From Rhexocercosporidium sp. MPI-PUGE-AT-0058 (taxonomy: Eukaryota > Ascomycota > Leotiomycetes > Helotiales): a stretch of 64,000 bases of DNA. A program made the position numbers and the translations under genes. Each line of letters begins with the position of its first letter. The stretch's first letter is position 1. The notes beneath the pieces were generated by a model. It had not been told where the DNA came from and searched no databases. It worked only from the letters and a program-made list of their open reading frames with translations. Shown here one piece after another: positions 33,135 to 42,810 of this stretch. Location of the stretch: the NCBI GenBank assembly GCA_020746875.1, contig JAGTJL010000020.1, forward strand, positions 248,001 to 312,000, read 5' to 3'.

Positions 33135-33655
33135 TCAGTCCTTACCATCGATCAATAATACAAGAGTGGAAGAACATAACATACAGTGTAACTCCCAGAA
33201 AGTCTTCTCAGCCTCGTACTGCATGACCTCCATGCCAAGATTTATCCAACTCTTCTGCGTTTCTTCCAAACAACTTATCCACACACGCCTGATGTCAACT
33301 TCCTTCATCCCTATCTCCCTCCTGACTTTCTGTAGTAGTCTCTGAAGAAAGGAATCGTAAGTTGTGCGAGGGTGGATGCCAAGGAATGATGTTCGTGACC
33401 CTTTGAAGAATTCTTTGTCAGCGGCAGCAGTGGAGCATCATGTATGAATTGAAGGGCTTGTAAAATATGTGTCTTACAGATCTGCTCCCAGGTATCTTTC
33501 TCCGCTACGTAATATACAGTATCAAACGTGACACAGCTGCTGTCTGTCTATGCTGGTACACGTTGGTTAAATTCGTCATGAAGCACTGGTCAAAGGCTTC
33601 ATTACCTATGCCCTCTTCTGCAGCGAGGCGTTTGAGCAAACCGAGTTGAGGTGTA
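33135..33655 (-). pseudogene. Unrecognised gene broken by two frameshifts
   Basis: On the minus strand three overlapping frames form one protein-like sequence. Frame 1 (from about 33655) reads LGLLKRLAAEEGIGNEAFDQ and NLTNVYQHRQTAAVS. Near 33530 the frame changes to FDTVYYVAEKDTWEQIC, THILQALQFIHDAPLLPLTK. Near 33400 it changes again to FFKGSRTSFLGIHPRTTYDS, FLQRLLQKVRREIGMKEVDI, RRVWISCLEETQKSW and MQYEAEKTFWELHCML, ending at TGA 33135-33137. The helical, regularly patterned composition and residue-level continuity at both shift points argue for a recently broken gene rather than chance. I do not recognise the family. No start codon was identified. Confidence 0.5.
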
Positions 33656-34338
33656 AATTTTTGTCATGGATTTTTTGCTTCTGCTCTTATTAGGAATAGT
33701 GAGGAAACTTCGGGTATTCAAGGAATATTTATGTTTGATATGTAAGAGTCCTGCCCCATTCGTGAATTTTCAAGCAACTTGACGGGCAGTCATTTTGTTG
33801 GCGTCGTGAATCAACCTGCTTGCCATAATCTTTCAGTAATGTCATGGTTCAAGTGGATTGGAATTTTGATTGACTGTGGTTTCTGTGAGTCTTTGTCATG
33901 GAGTTCGTAGAATATCAAAAGACAAAAATATCATTTTATTGATAGACAACGATTTGAAAACTACTGTGCTGGGGTTGACCTCAAAGTCCACCTGTCACGT
34001 CTAGGTCAATATCCTTCAACAACAACGACTTTTACCACCACAACTTTTCCTTCTTATTCAAACTATACTCCCCCTCTTCCTTGACAAATTGTACTCTTCA
34101 GATATGTGATATCCTTAGTACTCGTCAAATGGGTATTTCCTACGTTTACCCTCCGGCACTTGCTTTGCTACCCTCTTGTTGTGTGCTTAGTGTTTTTCCC
34201 CTCCACACTACTCTTGTGATGTTATTTGCTAGATAGGAAAGAAAAAAGCGTTTAATCGCTGCCACATCGCATTCACCAAGTAGCGTTCTTCTTTTCGCAG
34301 CACTTACAGCTAGTCCTAAAACAAAAACTTATCAGAGA
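33656..34338. other. Intergenic region
   Basis: About 0.68 kb, AT-rich, between the broken gene and the HET-type fragment. No supported feature. Confidence 0.4.
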
Positions 34339-35202
34339 CTAGATAATAACAAATTCCTTCTCCTTAAGACCCAAGCCCCAAACCTCTCCATCCATAATAC
34401 CATAGACATAAGCTTCACCAACAAGAGCCCACTTCTCTTTCCCTTCCTCATCTCCACCAATCCTCCTCAAAACCACAGGATCCTCACACTCCTTCAAAAC
34501 ATAAACTACATCCCCAACGTCGACCTCCTCGTCTAAGATCCCTAGAAACCCCTTCTTCCCCCTTACCATCATCTTCCCAGCACAAACTGCGCGCACCCAC
34601 CCATCAAAAACCTGGATATTCTCGTCCACCTCAAGAGGGTCATCCCCCCTCGCCCACTCCTCCTCCGTATCCTTCGTAACCTCCATTCCCTCCGGTATGG
34701 GACCATTATTCGCGCCCTCTTCCTCAACAACCTCACTCGTTCCCAGATTCCTCCGCTTCTCTTCCTCCTGCCTCTCATAACCCATCCTCAAAACCTCCCG
34801 AAACCAAGGACTGAAATGAGACCCATTGAACTCCGGCCCAGGAATTTTCCCATCTGCATCTTTGTCCTTGATCAGCATGCGCCAGAAAGCGTCGACTTGG
34901 CTTTTCCCGCCGATGGGGTATTGGAGGATAGGCCTTTCGGGATCGATATCGGGGACTGGGGCTTCGAAATCTACGGTTGAGTAGATGAGCCAGTCTATTG
35001 GGAATGGGGATTTGAGAAGCGGTTTAGATTTGATTTCGGGCTGAGATTCGTGGGGTTGGGATGGTGGAGGGAGGGGTATTCTCTCTCCGATGTAAGATAC
35101 CTGGTCGACGATGATACCCCGGCATGTCTTTTGGGATGCTTGGTGAGGTTGATAACAGGCTTCATGCACCACCTGAGGCTCCGCGTTTCTGTCTCCCATC
35201 AT
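34339..35202 (-). CDS. HET-type protein, C-terminal part only (possible pseudogene)
   Basis: The minus-strand frame from the ATG at 35202 gives 287 aa. It has GIIVDQVSYIGE, SQVDAFWRMLIKD, a long acidic stretch, then KMMVRGKKGFLGI, VDVGDVVYVLKECEDPVVLR and WALVGEAYVYGIMDGEVWG. This series (GxxVDxI, WRxL, RRxFxTxxGxxGxGP, GDxVxxLxGxxxPxxLR, GExYVHGxMxGE) is the standard C-terminal region of fungal heterokaryon-incompatibility (HET) proteins. The N-terminal HET domain itself is missing. The frame is open upstream past a TGA at 35302-35304 as far as 35550, but that part shows no HET domain and abuts the BRE4-like gene. Either a truncated remnant or a short HET-like gene; expression is doubtful. 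Confidence 0.6.
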   Translation of the reverse strand: MMGDRNAEPQVVHEACYQPHQASQKTCRGIIVDQVSYIGERIPLPPPSQPHESQPEIKSKPLLKSPFPIDWLIYSTVDFEAPVPDIDPERPILQYPIGGKSQVDAFWRMLIKDKDADGKIPGPEFNGSHFSPWFREVLRMGYERQEEEKRRNLGTSEVVEEEGANNGPIPEGMEVTKDTEEEWARGDDPLEVDENIQVFDGWVRAVCAGKMMVRGKKGFLGILDEEVDVGDVVYVLKECEDPVVLRRIGGDEEGKEKWALVGEAYVYGIMDGEVWGLGLKEKEFVII

Positions 35203-35546
35203 GTCGTGATGTATGTTATGAGGATCCCCTTCAAAAATTGCCTCTCCAAGCAAGATGTAAAATGGGCGTCTAAGTTTACGGGTATGAAGTAATACAAAGT
35301 CTCACATCTTCGCTGGCAAGTCATGCCGTGAAACTGTGGGATCGACGTTCACAGCAATGGTAAGACAAGCTTCTCCCCACGATATATTCACTCCGCTGGA
35401 CTGATATATGGCTGAGGAAGCAATGCTAATACTAGGTTTCGAACTTAGAAACAGCTTCGGGAAAAGGATTACTGCAGGTGACACTATGTACAATGAGTTG
35501 AGCTGTGAGTGGGACAGAAATAGGTCAAACTTAGACATCGAATAGT
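35203..35546. other. In-frame upstream part of HET-type fragment
   Basis: The minus-strand frame of the HET-type fragment continues here with a single TGA (35302-35304). It reads RRPFYILLGEAIFEGDPHN on the gene side and an 82-codon segment beyond. Confidence 0.35.
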
Positions 35547-38500
35547 TCATTTCGATCTATCAACACCCTTCCCTATCTTCTTTCCCGCCTCATCACCTCG
35601 ACTTTCCGTGCGCTGCATATGCAGCTCCTCGATCCTGCGACTCCTAACCCTCTGCAACGATCTCGGCAATTCCTCTTCACTCTTAACCTTCTGCATCTCA
35701 GCCTGTCTCTTATCCTCGTGATTCCTTGAGAACGTAGTCCGTCTCCTCACTGCCCCTGCCAATCTTTCTTCCGCAGGCTCGGGCATCGTGTCTCTACCCT
35801 CCCCATCTTCATCTTTGCTTACAGCCTGCTCATTACCAACAATGCCTTCGTGTGGTCCCATGTGCATTCTATCGACATATCCCTTATAATTAGGCCTCGT
35901 CAACATCCCGCTGCGGAACTCGTTCGCGCCGACAAGAAGCTTGACAAGATCGATGAGCTCTTCCAGATACTCGATGACTTCGATCTGTCCCGCGCTAGCC
36001 GCGTTCCAACTTAGAAATTTCTGGCGCACGACGCGCTTAACCATTGTCATTTCAATCTCGGTGCGGTCGGTGGAGTTGAGATGCTGCATGTCGCCAGCCA
36101 GGACGACTTCACGCACACGGTTCACCATGCGGAGATGTGCTAGGCGGGCAGAAGGTAGAAATTGTGGAAGCGGGAGTTTGGTAGTGAGCGCTTCGTGCAC
36201 GGCAAAGAGGACAATGGTGATGGAAGCTGCGACATTTCGGCGGTAGGGGTAGACTTTCTCGTTCAACTCTTCTAGAACGCCGGAGCCGTATTCGTGACGG
36301 AGGTGGAGCATGTTTTCCATTCTGTCAACGACGGCGTGGAGGACATAGAGAATCTCGGCGTAGACTAGTGCAAGCCCTTCGAATGACCCTTTGAGTCGTG
36401 GTTCGTTTGCGCAGAACGGTAGGAAGGTTTCAGCTGCTGTGAGAGCTCCCTGTGCTTTCCCTCTAGCTCTGTCGAAGCGGGCGGAGACTTCTGCTGAGTG
36501 AACGTCGATGTTGGTTTCTGTCTCGATACCGTACGCTAGACAGGCTTCCATTTCGCTGATTTGCTGGATGGAGGCCGCGAGGGATTCGACCAGTCTATCT
36601 CGTGCCCGGACGGGGAAAAGTACGACTTCAACGAGTAAAGCCACCACACCACCGATAAGAAATGCGATGAGACGCTTCAAGAAGTTCTCGGTTGCGGTAC
36701 CTGGCACAGTACCATCTTCAGTAGCTAGAGCTACGACACACATGGAAATGATGGACACCATTCCAGCTTTCACATACTTGCTGCCAAGCTGAATATATGT
36801 TGATGGTATAATACCAATGACGAGGATAACTACACACACGATTCGATCACCATTCCGGGCTTGATATGCAGCATATCCCCAAACACAGCCGATTGTTGTG
36901 CCGACTGCTCGCACCATGAATGTCATGACAGAAGTTCCGATAGCTACTTCAGTAATCAGGACAAGTTGCAGTGAAGCCCAAAGACCGCGGTTCAAAAAGT
37001 ACCAAACATTCCATTTGGAAACGAAGGCAGGCCAGGAGACGAGGAAGACAGCCACTGTAAGCTTGATAGCATACAAGAAATCTTCACTGCCTGCAAGATA
37101 TTCAAGGCAGTCCGCAAGACCATTGCGGAAACGGTGAGCTAGAGTTCCTGGCTTTGTTGGCCGTTTCGTTGCCTTTTTAGAAGGGATGCTGGGATCTGGT
37201 GGCCTGGAGCCATCCTTGGGAGGAGCGGACTCGATGTCTTTCTTTTTTAGTAGAGTCTCCTTGCTCACAATGGAATCGTCGTCGTCTTCAGCATCATCTT
37301 TTCCTTTTCCAGTCCGCGCATCTTTCCTTGCGTTTTCTGGCAAGGCAAATGGCTCATCTTCACCACCAGACTTGAGCCACTTGCGCCAGTTGATCCTGGG
37401 AGCATAGAGCCGTGACCGTCCGTGTCTTGCTTGCCGCTTCTCTACCAGCAACCTTGAGTGGTGAAGCATTTGCATTGTATGCAAAGCAGCTTGACGGAGA
37501 TTCAGTAAGAAAGAGGACACCAAGAAGGTTTCCATGCGAGGCATGATATCAACTTGCGGGCGATCGAGGTCATGGAGAGATGCAGCAGTCTCTAGAGCTG
37601 ATGCCGAATCTTTGTCAAAATCGGCCAATGCTTCCGTTAGGATATCGACGCGGATATCGATTTCCTCTAGCTGGATACCGGAAGGAGCTCTTGCACCAGA
37701 TGGCAATTTTGGCACATCGTAGCAATACGCCAAACATGATGTAACAACGTCCACACTGCTATCAATAGAATTTTGGAGAGCCGCAAGTGGTTTCGTGATT
37801 CGGCCCACGAGATACTTCAAGAGCTCGATGTCACCAGACGCAATCTCTTTGTGGGGTTTGATGAGCTCCAAATTATCCAACTCCCGTTGAAGTCGTGTTT
37901 TGTGTTTGCTTCGCGACATTTGTTTCTTCTCCTTCCTCTGCCTTTTGATTTCTTGCTTCTCGTCAGAAGACTCGTCATGCGAGCTATCAACTCCAGTACC
38001 TGGACGGGAAGAGTCTTCTCCGCTGTCAAGACCGGCCGCCTTTTCCAGCGTCTCCGGGTCGGTCTTATCATTTTCGTCACCCATGAGGGCATACTTGCTC
38101 TCACAAGCGCCAATCAAAGCTATAGTGTTTGCCACGAGCTTATTCATATTGGTGTCGCTAATGACTTTCAAGTCTCTCGGAGGTAGAACAGCCCACGTTA
38201 GCTCAAAATTGCACTCCTGTTGAGCAGCCTTGCATCCAGCCAATTTAGCACGCAATTTCGGCTTCGCGTCAGTCAAAGACTTGAGCTTGACCACACTGGG
38301 CCCTTCGACGGTCTTTGACGTCGACGGCTCTTCTTGCTTCCTTCGCAAAAGGCGAAGTTTCTTTTGCAGAAATGAAGGCGAATCGTGTTTGGGCTTTTCA
38401 GTAGGCTGCTCGGCAGCAGTAGCAGGTGCACTGACGGCATCTTCCTTTTCCTCTTGGCCCCCAGTAGACTCGGCCATGGAAACGAAGTATTTCCCGGCGT

Positions 38501-39161
38501 CTCTCAGAGCCCCAACGGTCTCCCCAAGAGTCTCAATCGTGGTGATACCAAGGAAACTACTTGAGAACTCGGGAAATACCAGCAGGTTGACCAATAACAA
38601 GATCGCCACCGCTGTAAGAATTGGATATAGAATGACAGTAGCACTTGCAGAAGTAAGAGCTGTGGAAGTACCCGTCAAGCTGACCACAGAGACAATGACT
38701 AACAGTAAGACGAAAATAAACAGTCTCGGGGTATGCGATCTCAGAAACCCATGAAACATCAGCGCCACTACCAAGAATAGACCTTTGACTGTGTATGCTG
38801 CAGGTGCATTGTTGTCATAGAGAAGACTTGAAAGGTACACTCCTAAGAGAGACCATCCAACTCCCAGTAATGTTCCAGAGACAGCCAGCACAAGAGCCTC
38901 AGCCATCATGCCGAATCTCCTCCCCGGATGCCCAAACACCGTCGTGATAGGCGCAAGATATGCAGCAGGGCCATAGATTCGGACAACCGCCGGTATCAGG
39001 GCTAATATGACGGCAATTGTGGTTGCTAAAGTGTTCTTGAGCATCCTCTCCCATAAATGGTTGGTGAGAAGATTGGTCCAGACAGCCTTCGCCCTCTTTT
39101 CCACCCATTGCTCCAGCGTCTTCGAGACATGTTTCGGATCGTATGGAGAGGCAGCGCCCAT
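35547..39161 (-). CDS. BRE4-like / ArAE_2 family membrane transporter
   Basis: Single exon, 1204 aa. Two blocks of about six hydrophobic helices frame a long charged central region. The first block (about 45-215: ATTIAVILALIPAVVRIYGP, VTVFGHPGRR-type loop seen as TTVFGHPGRRFG, then LLLVIVSVVSL) is the Putative ER transporter 6TM N-terminal domain. The second (about 685-850: FLYAIKLTVAVFLVSWPAFV, FMVRAVGTTIGCVWGYAAYQ, YIQLGSKYV) matches the FUSC_2/ArAE type, followed by the C-terminal DUF2421-like part. Yeast Bre4 is the namesake (brefeldin A sensitivity, endocytosis). Plant and bacterial relatives export aromatic or organic acids, but the fungal substrate is unproven. The basic, Arg/Glu-rich C-terminus is probably cytosolic. 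Start is the first ATG. Confidence 0.85.
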   Translation of the reverse strand: MGAASPYDPKHVSKTLEQWVEKRAKAVWTNLLTNHLWERMLKNTLATTIAVILALIPAVVRIYGPAAYLAPITTVFGHPGRRFGMMAEALVLAVSGTLLGVGWSLLGVYLSSLLYDNNAPAAYTVKGLFLVVALMFHGFLRSHTPRLFIFVLLLVIVSVVSLTGTSTALTSASATVILYPILTAVAILLLVNLLVFPEFSSSFLGITTIETLGETVGALRDAGKYFVSMAESTGGQEEKEDAVSAPATAAEQPTEKPKHDSPSFLQKKLRLLRRKQEEPSTSKTVEGPSVVKLKSLTDAKPKLRAKLAGCKAAQQECNFELTWAVLPPRDLKVISDTNMNKLVANTIALIGACESKYALMGDENDKTDPETLEKAAGLDSGEDSSRPGTGVDSSHDESSDEKQEIKRQRKEKKQMSRSKHKTRLQRELDNLELIKPHKEIASGDIELLKYLVGRITKPLAALQNSIDSSVDVVTSCLAYCYDVPKLPSGARAPSGIQLEEIDIRVDILTEALADFDKDSASALETAASLHDLDRPQVDIMPRMETFLVSSFLLNLRQAALHTMQMLHHSRLLVEKRQARHGRSRLYAPRINWRKWLKSGGEDEPFALPENARKDARTGKGKDDAEDDDDSIVSKETLLKKKDIESAPPKDGSRPPDPSIPSKKATKRPTKPGTLAHRFRNGLADCLEYLAGSEDFLYAIKLTVAVFLVSWPAFVSKWNVWYFLNRGLWASLQLVLITEVAIGTSVMTFMVRAVGTTIGCVWGYAAYQARNGDRIVCVVILVIGIIPSTYIQLGSKYVKAGMVSIISMCVVALATEDGTVPGTATENFLKRLIAFLIGGVVALLVEVVLFPVRARDRLVESLAASIQQISEMEACLAYGIETETNIDVHSAEVSARFDRARGKAQGALTAAETFLPFCANEPRLKGSFEGLALVYAEILYVLHAVVDRMENMLHLRHEYGSGVLEELNEKVYPYRRNVAASITIVLFAVHEALTTKLPLPQFLPSARLAHLRMVNRVREVVLAGDMQHLNSTDRTEIEMTMVKRVVRQKFLSWNAASAGQIEVIEYLEELIDLVKLLVGANEFRSGMLTRPNYKGYVDRMHMGPHEGIVGNEQAVSKDEDGEGRDTMPEPAEERLAGAVRRRTTFSRNHEDKRQAEMQKVKSEEELPRSLQRVRSRRIEELHMQRTESRGDEAGKKIGKGVDRSK

Positions 39162-39567
39162 TATGGGATTGGCTTGGGTATTGTTGAGGGTTTGGAGTTT
39201 TCCCTATACAGCTGAGTAAGGTCTGGATTGTGACGCGTAGTCATCGTATCGAAGGAGGAATTGGGGAGGGATTCAGGGTAAGTGGATGTCAATTGATGTC
39301 GCAAAGAAATTGGAGCAGAGTTCAAGGAGTTGAAAGCTCAATTCGACATACAGATGCATGGTGTTGAAGCAGAATGAGGTAAGGAAAATGTCTGGATGCT
39401 TTCGTCCTGACCTTTGGCACTTGAGGCACGTCTCAGCCGCCGTAGCAATCAGAACCCCGCCATCTTCATCATCATCGCATCGCATCGCATTCCAAGTCCA
39501 AGGCACCCCTCGATTCATCTACACAACAACATCCCTTACGACAAGGCAAATAACACAACCTTTCAAA
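39162..39567. other. Divergent promoter region BRE4-like / IST1
   Basis: About 0.4 kb between two divergently transcribed conserved genes, so it serves both promoters. No TATA box is obvious. Confidence 0.45.
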
Positions 39568-40528
39568 ATGGCCCCTTCTTCTTCTTTAATAGTGGGATAC
39601 TTTATACTTCCTTAGCTCTACAGAAAGCTTTGCTGACATCTCCCAGGCCAAGCTCAAAGTGCAGCTCAAGCTATCCATCGCCCGGCTGCGAATGGTCCAA
39701 CAGAAAGACGAAGCAGTCTCCAAGCAACAACGACGAGCCATGGCACAACTCCTCGAAGCGGGCAAGATCGAGTCCGCAAAGATACGCGTCGAGAATATCA
39801 TCCGCTCCGACATCACCACCGAACTCCACGAGATTCTCGAGCTATACTGTGAGCTCCTGCTTGCGCGGACGGGACTCATGGAGGCACAAACCTGCGATCC
39901 GGGTCTGGAGGAAGCTGTCAAGAGTCTTATATATGCGGCGCCGCGGACGGATGTCAAGGAGTTGCAGCAGGTGCGGAACCTGCTGGTGGATAAGCACGGC
40001 AAGGAGTTTGCGCTGGAGGCCATCGAGAATAGTGATCAGAAGGTTAGCGAGAAGGTGCTGAAGAAGCTTACTGTTACGCCGCCGTCGCAGGAGCTGGTTA
40101 ATGGGTACTTGGAGGAGATTGCGAGGACATATGGGGTGGATTGGCCCAAGAGACCGAAGGAGGAGCTGGGCGAGCCGCTGGGATATGTGGATGATGACGA
40201 TGAGGACAATCCGAGTGGGGGACAGGCGCAGAAGAATCTCGAAGCTCCGTTGGCCGCGGATGGGGGGAAGGCGGTGGAAGAGAGAGAGGCATTGAGTAAA
40301 GCGACGCCGCCGAGGAATTTTGGTCCTACGAGTCCGCTGAGAGTCAATCCGCCGAGCCCGAGTACGGATAATCTGCATCCTAGGGTCAAGGGTACTTTAG
40401 ATCTGAAGCCGACCAAGAAGATGCAGGATGCTGGAGCTGGGAAGGGGACACAGAGTAAGGGACCTGTTGGTGGGACAATACCTGATGTGGATGAGCTGGC
40501 CAAGAGATTCGCGGCACTGAAGAAGTGA
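39568..40528 (+). CDS. IST1: ESCRT-III regulator IST1
   Basis: Two exons, 39568-39591 (24 nt, MAPSSSLI) and 39647-40528, encode 301 aa. The first 190 residues are the Ist1 helical domain: AKLKVQLKLSIARLRMVQQK, RRAMAQLLEAGKIESAKIRV, ENIIRSD, ELYCELLLAR, VDWPK. The C-terminus is disordered and Pro/Ser-rich, ending PDVDELAKRFAALKK, the MIM1-type motif (D-L/E-x-x-R-F-x-x-L-K) that binds Vps4 MIT domains. Ist1 controls Vps4 AAA-ATPase during multivesicular body sorting at the endosome. The 55-nt intron has a weak donor (GTGGGA) but a good branch site (GCTGAC), and the join is in frame. Confidence 0.93.
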
Positions 40529-40739
40529 GGGTTGGGATGGTGGCATATTCGGAGTTTGGTGTTGGTGGATCTAGTCAGCGAGAAGCATAGGGAATTGAAG
40601 CGTATCTTTTCATCATGGGAGGTCCCGTACGTTGAAGTTTCATGTCGTGGGAGTTCAAGAATCTTGGTTCCGAGCAGAATGGACATTGAACATGTCAGCA
40701 GGATAGTCTTCCATATTTACAGAACTTGACAACTGCATC

Positions 40740-42369
40740 TTAATAACTTCTAGGCAGTCCCAAGACCTTCTCTCCCACATAATTCATGATCATCTCCCTG
40801 GACACTGGAGCAATCCTGGGCACAAAACATTCTCTCAAGTACCGCTCGACATGATACTCCTGGGCATATCCCATACCTCCCAAACTCAAAACACTTCTCT
40901 CGCAAGCAGTGAAAGCCGCCTCAGCAGCCAAGTACTTGGCGCTATTACAGGCAACACCAACTGCTGCCTGCGTCACCGTGTCATCTGTAGTCGATTGATC
41001 ATACAGTCTGGCTGCGTGATATGTCGCTAGCTTCGCAGCTTCCAGATGCATATACGCGTCAGCTAGAGGATGTTGAATTCCCTGGTTCATACCAATGGGC
41101 CGCCCAAAGACAACTCGTTCTTTAGCATAGTTCGAAGCACGGTAAAGAGCGGCGTATCCCAAGCCAAGAGCTTCGCCAGCCAGAAGACAGCGCTCAGCAT
41201 TCATACCATGAAGAACGATCTTGAAGCCTTGCCCTTCTTTACCGATAAGTGAATCAGCTGGGATAGTGTAATTGTCAAAGAAGACTTCATTAGCATCAAT
41301 TGCCCTCCCACCCATCTTCTTGATCCTCTTGAGTTCCAAGCCCAGCTGCTGGCGATCGAAATCAATGAAGAATAATGACAGGCCCTCAGATGGTTTCTTG
41401 ACTGCTTCGAGAGGAGTGGTGCGTGCGAGGAGGATCATCTTGCTGGCTACTTGCGCGGAGGAGATCCATATCTTCTGACCTGAGATTCGGTAGTTGTCGC
41501 CGTCGCGGGTGGCTTGTGTGGTTAGTTTGAGGGTTTCAAGTCCGGTGTTGGGTTCTGTGACGCCGAAGCAGGCGCGCCAGGTGCCATTTATAAGGTTGGG
41601 GAGCATGCGTTGGCGTTGCTCTGCTGTGGCGAACTTGGCGACTGGTTGGGTGGCGTAGACGTCTAATTTGGGGTAAGTTGAGTATGTGTCTAAGGGCAGT
41701 TGTATGGCTTACTTGCGTGGATTGATTGAGCACCTGCCATGCCTGCGCCGCTCCTTGTACGTGTGAGTTACTCTCGGAGGATCAGGGAGAGGAACTACCT
41801 ACTCTGAGATGGTGTGCAGCATCATCGTTGCTTCTGATATACCTAGACCTGAACCACCGAGATCTTCTGGTAATGCGATCCCAATCCATCCATCTTTTGA
41901 GAGATCTCTGTGTAACTCATGGGGGTACTCTCCTGATTCATCGCGGGCTGCCCAGTATTCCTGTCCAAGTGATGAGCATCAGGTACTTGAATCATGATAA
42001 ACATGAGAGATATAAGATCCCAATAGATTCCCCCCCAAAGCGGGGTATCTCGCATTGCACATTCCATTACACACGGTTGTATAGAGATACAATATGAAAT
42101 CAAAACATTGCCTCGGGTAATATCTACTAACCGAGGGGTATGATTGTGGGGTGAGTTTGGATATCCTTAAAATGTTGACTTACATCTGGATATTTGGAAC
42201 AAATCTTGGCTATTGCTTCTCTAACTTGTAACTGAGTATCTGAAAATCCACTTGTTTCCATCAGAGTATTTGCTCGACATGGAGTGGAAATCGAAAAACA
42301 TCGGGATCCTAACATGCGGGGATGATGACGTGCGGATCTGAGACATCTTGATAGGAAAATTCGCTGCAT
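40740..42369 (-). CDS. Mitochondrial acyl-CoA dehydrogenase
   Basis: Four exons (42184-42369, 41803-41960, 41713-41753, 40740-41662) encode 435 aa; intron 1 is long (223 nt). The first about 35 residues are Arg/Ser-rich without acids (MQRIFLSRCLRSARHHPRML), a mitochondrial targeting peptide. ACAD motifs follow: DLGGSGLG, AGMAGAQSIH, ACFGVTEPNTGLETLKL, NYRISGQKIWISSAQVA, ADSLIGKEGQGF, ERVVFGRPIGMNQGIQHPLA, and LGGMGYAQEYHVERYLRE. It should desaturate an acyl-CoA with FAD, passing electrons to ETF. At the position where many ACADs have the catalytic YEGT glutamate, this protein has RIAPVSREMIMNYVGE. So the base may lie elsewhere, as in isovaleryl- and long-chain-type enzymes. Substrate unknown. 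Confidence 0.92.
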
Positions 42370-42810
42370 CTTGTAACAACAAATTGAAGTAAGACTCGAG
42401 TGATCTACTAGTAAGAAATTGTCAACTGAAGAAGAAACCTAGAAAACTACATCTTCAATATCAGTTGAGGTAGAAGTAGTCGGGGGAAAGAGACGTTGTT
42501 CCCGCACCATTCCCCTTAGCGTCGATCGAGGCTTAGCTTGGTGTACTTATGTAATCAGTCGCGCCACGGTCCATGTAGGCAGGGAACGAGAAGCTCGACC
42601 AAAACAATGAACCGAAACGTGCGGCATCCACCAAACCCATCCATCGACTTGCAAGCTTCGCCAACCCACCACGACAACAACCCACGACTTCGCAACTAAT
42701 GCTATAGCTCCAGCTGTATACGAAATGCTTTTATGATCACCAACTCGAAAATTCCAGGTCGACTGTGTTGAGTTCCACGCCTTCGACGCGCATTGTTTTG
42801 ATTCAAGATC
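42370..42810. other. Divergent promoter region ACAD / INCENP
   Basis: About 0.44 kb between divergent genes; nothing distinctive apart from promoter function by position. Confidence 0.4.

Noticed and set aside
33061..33345. Plus-strand 94-aa ORF
   Set aside because: Antisense to the better-supported broken minus-strand gene.
35547..35550. ATGA overlap between the BRE4-like stop and a downstream ATG, resembling bacterial translational coupling
   Set aside because: Eukaryotic context; the downstream frame meets a stop after 82 codons, so the overlap is most likely chance.
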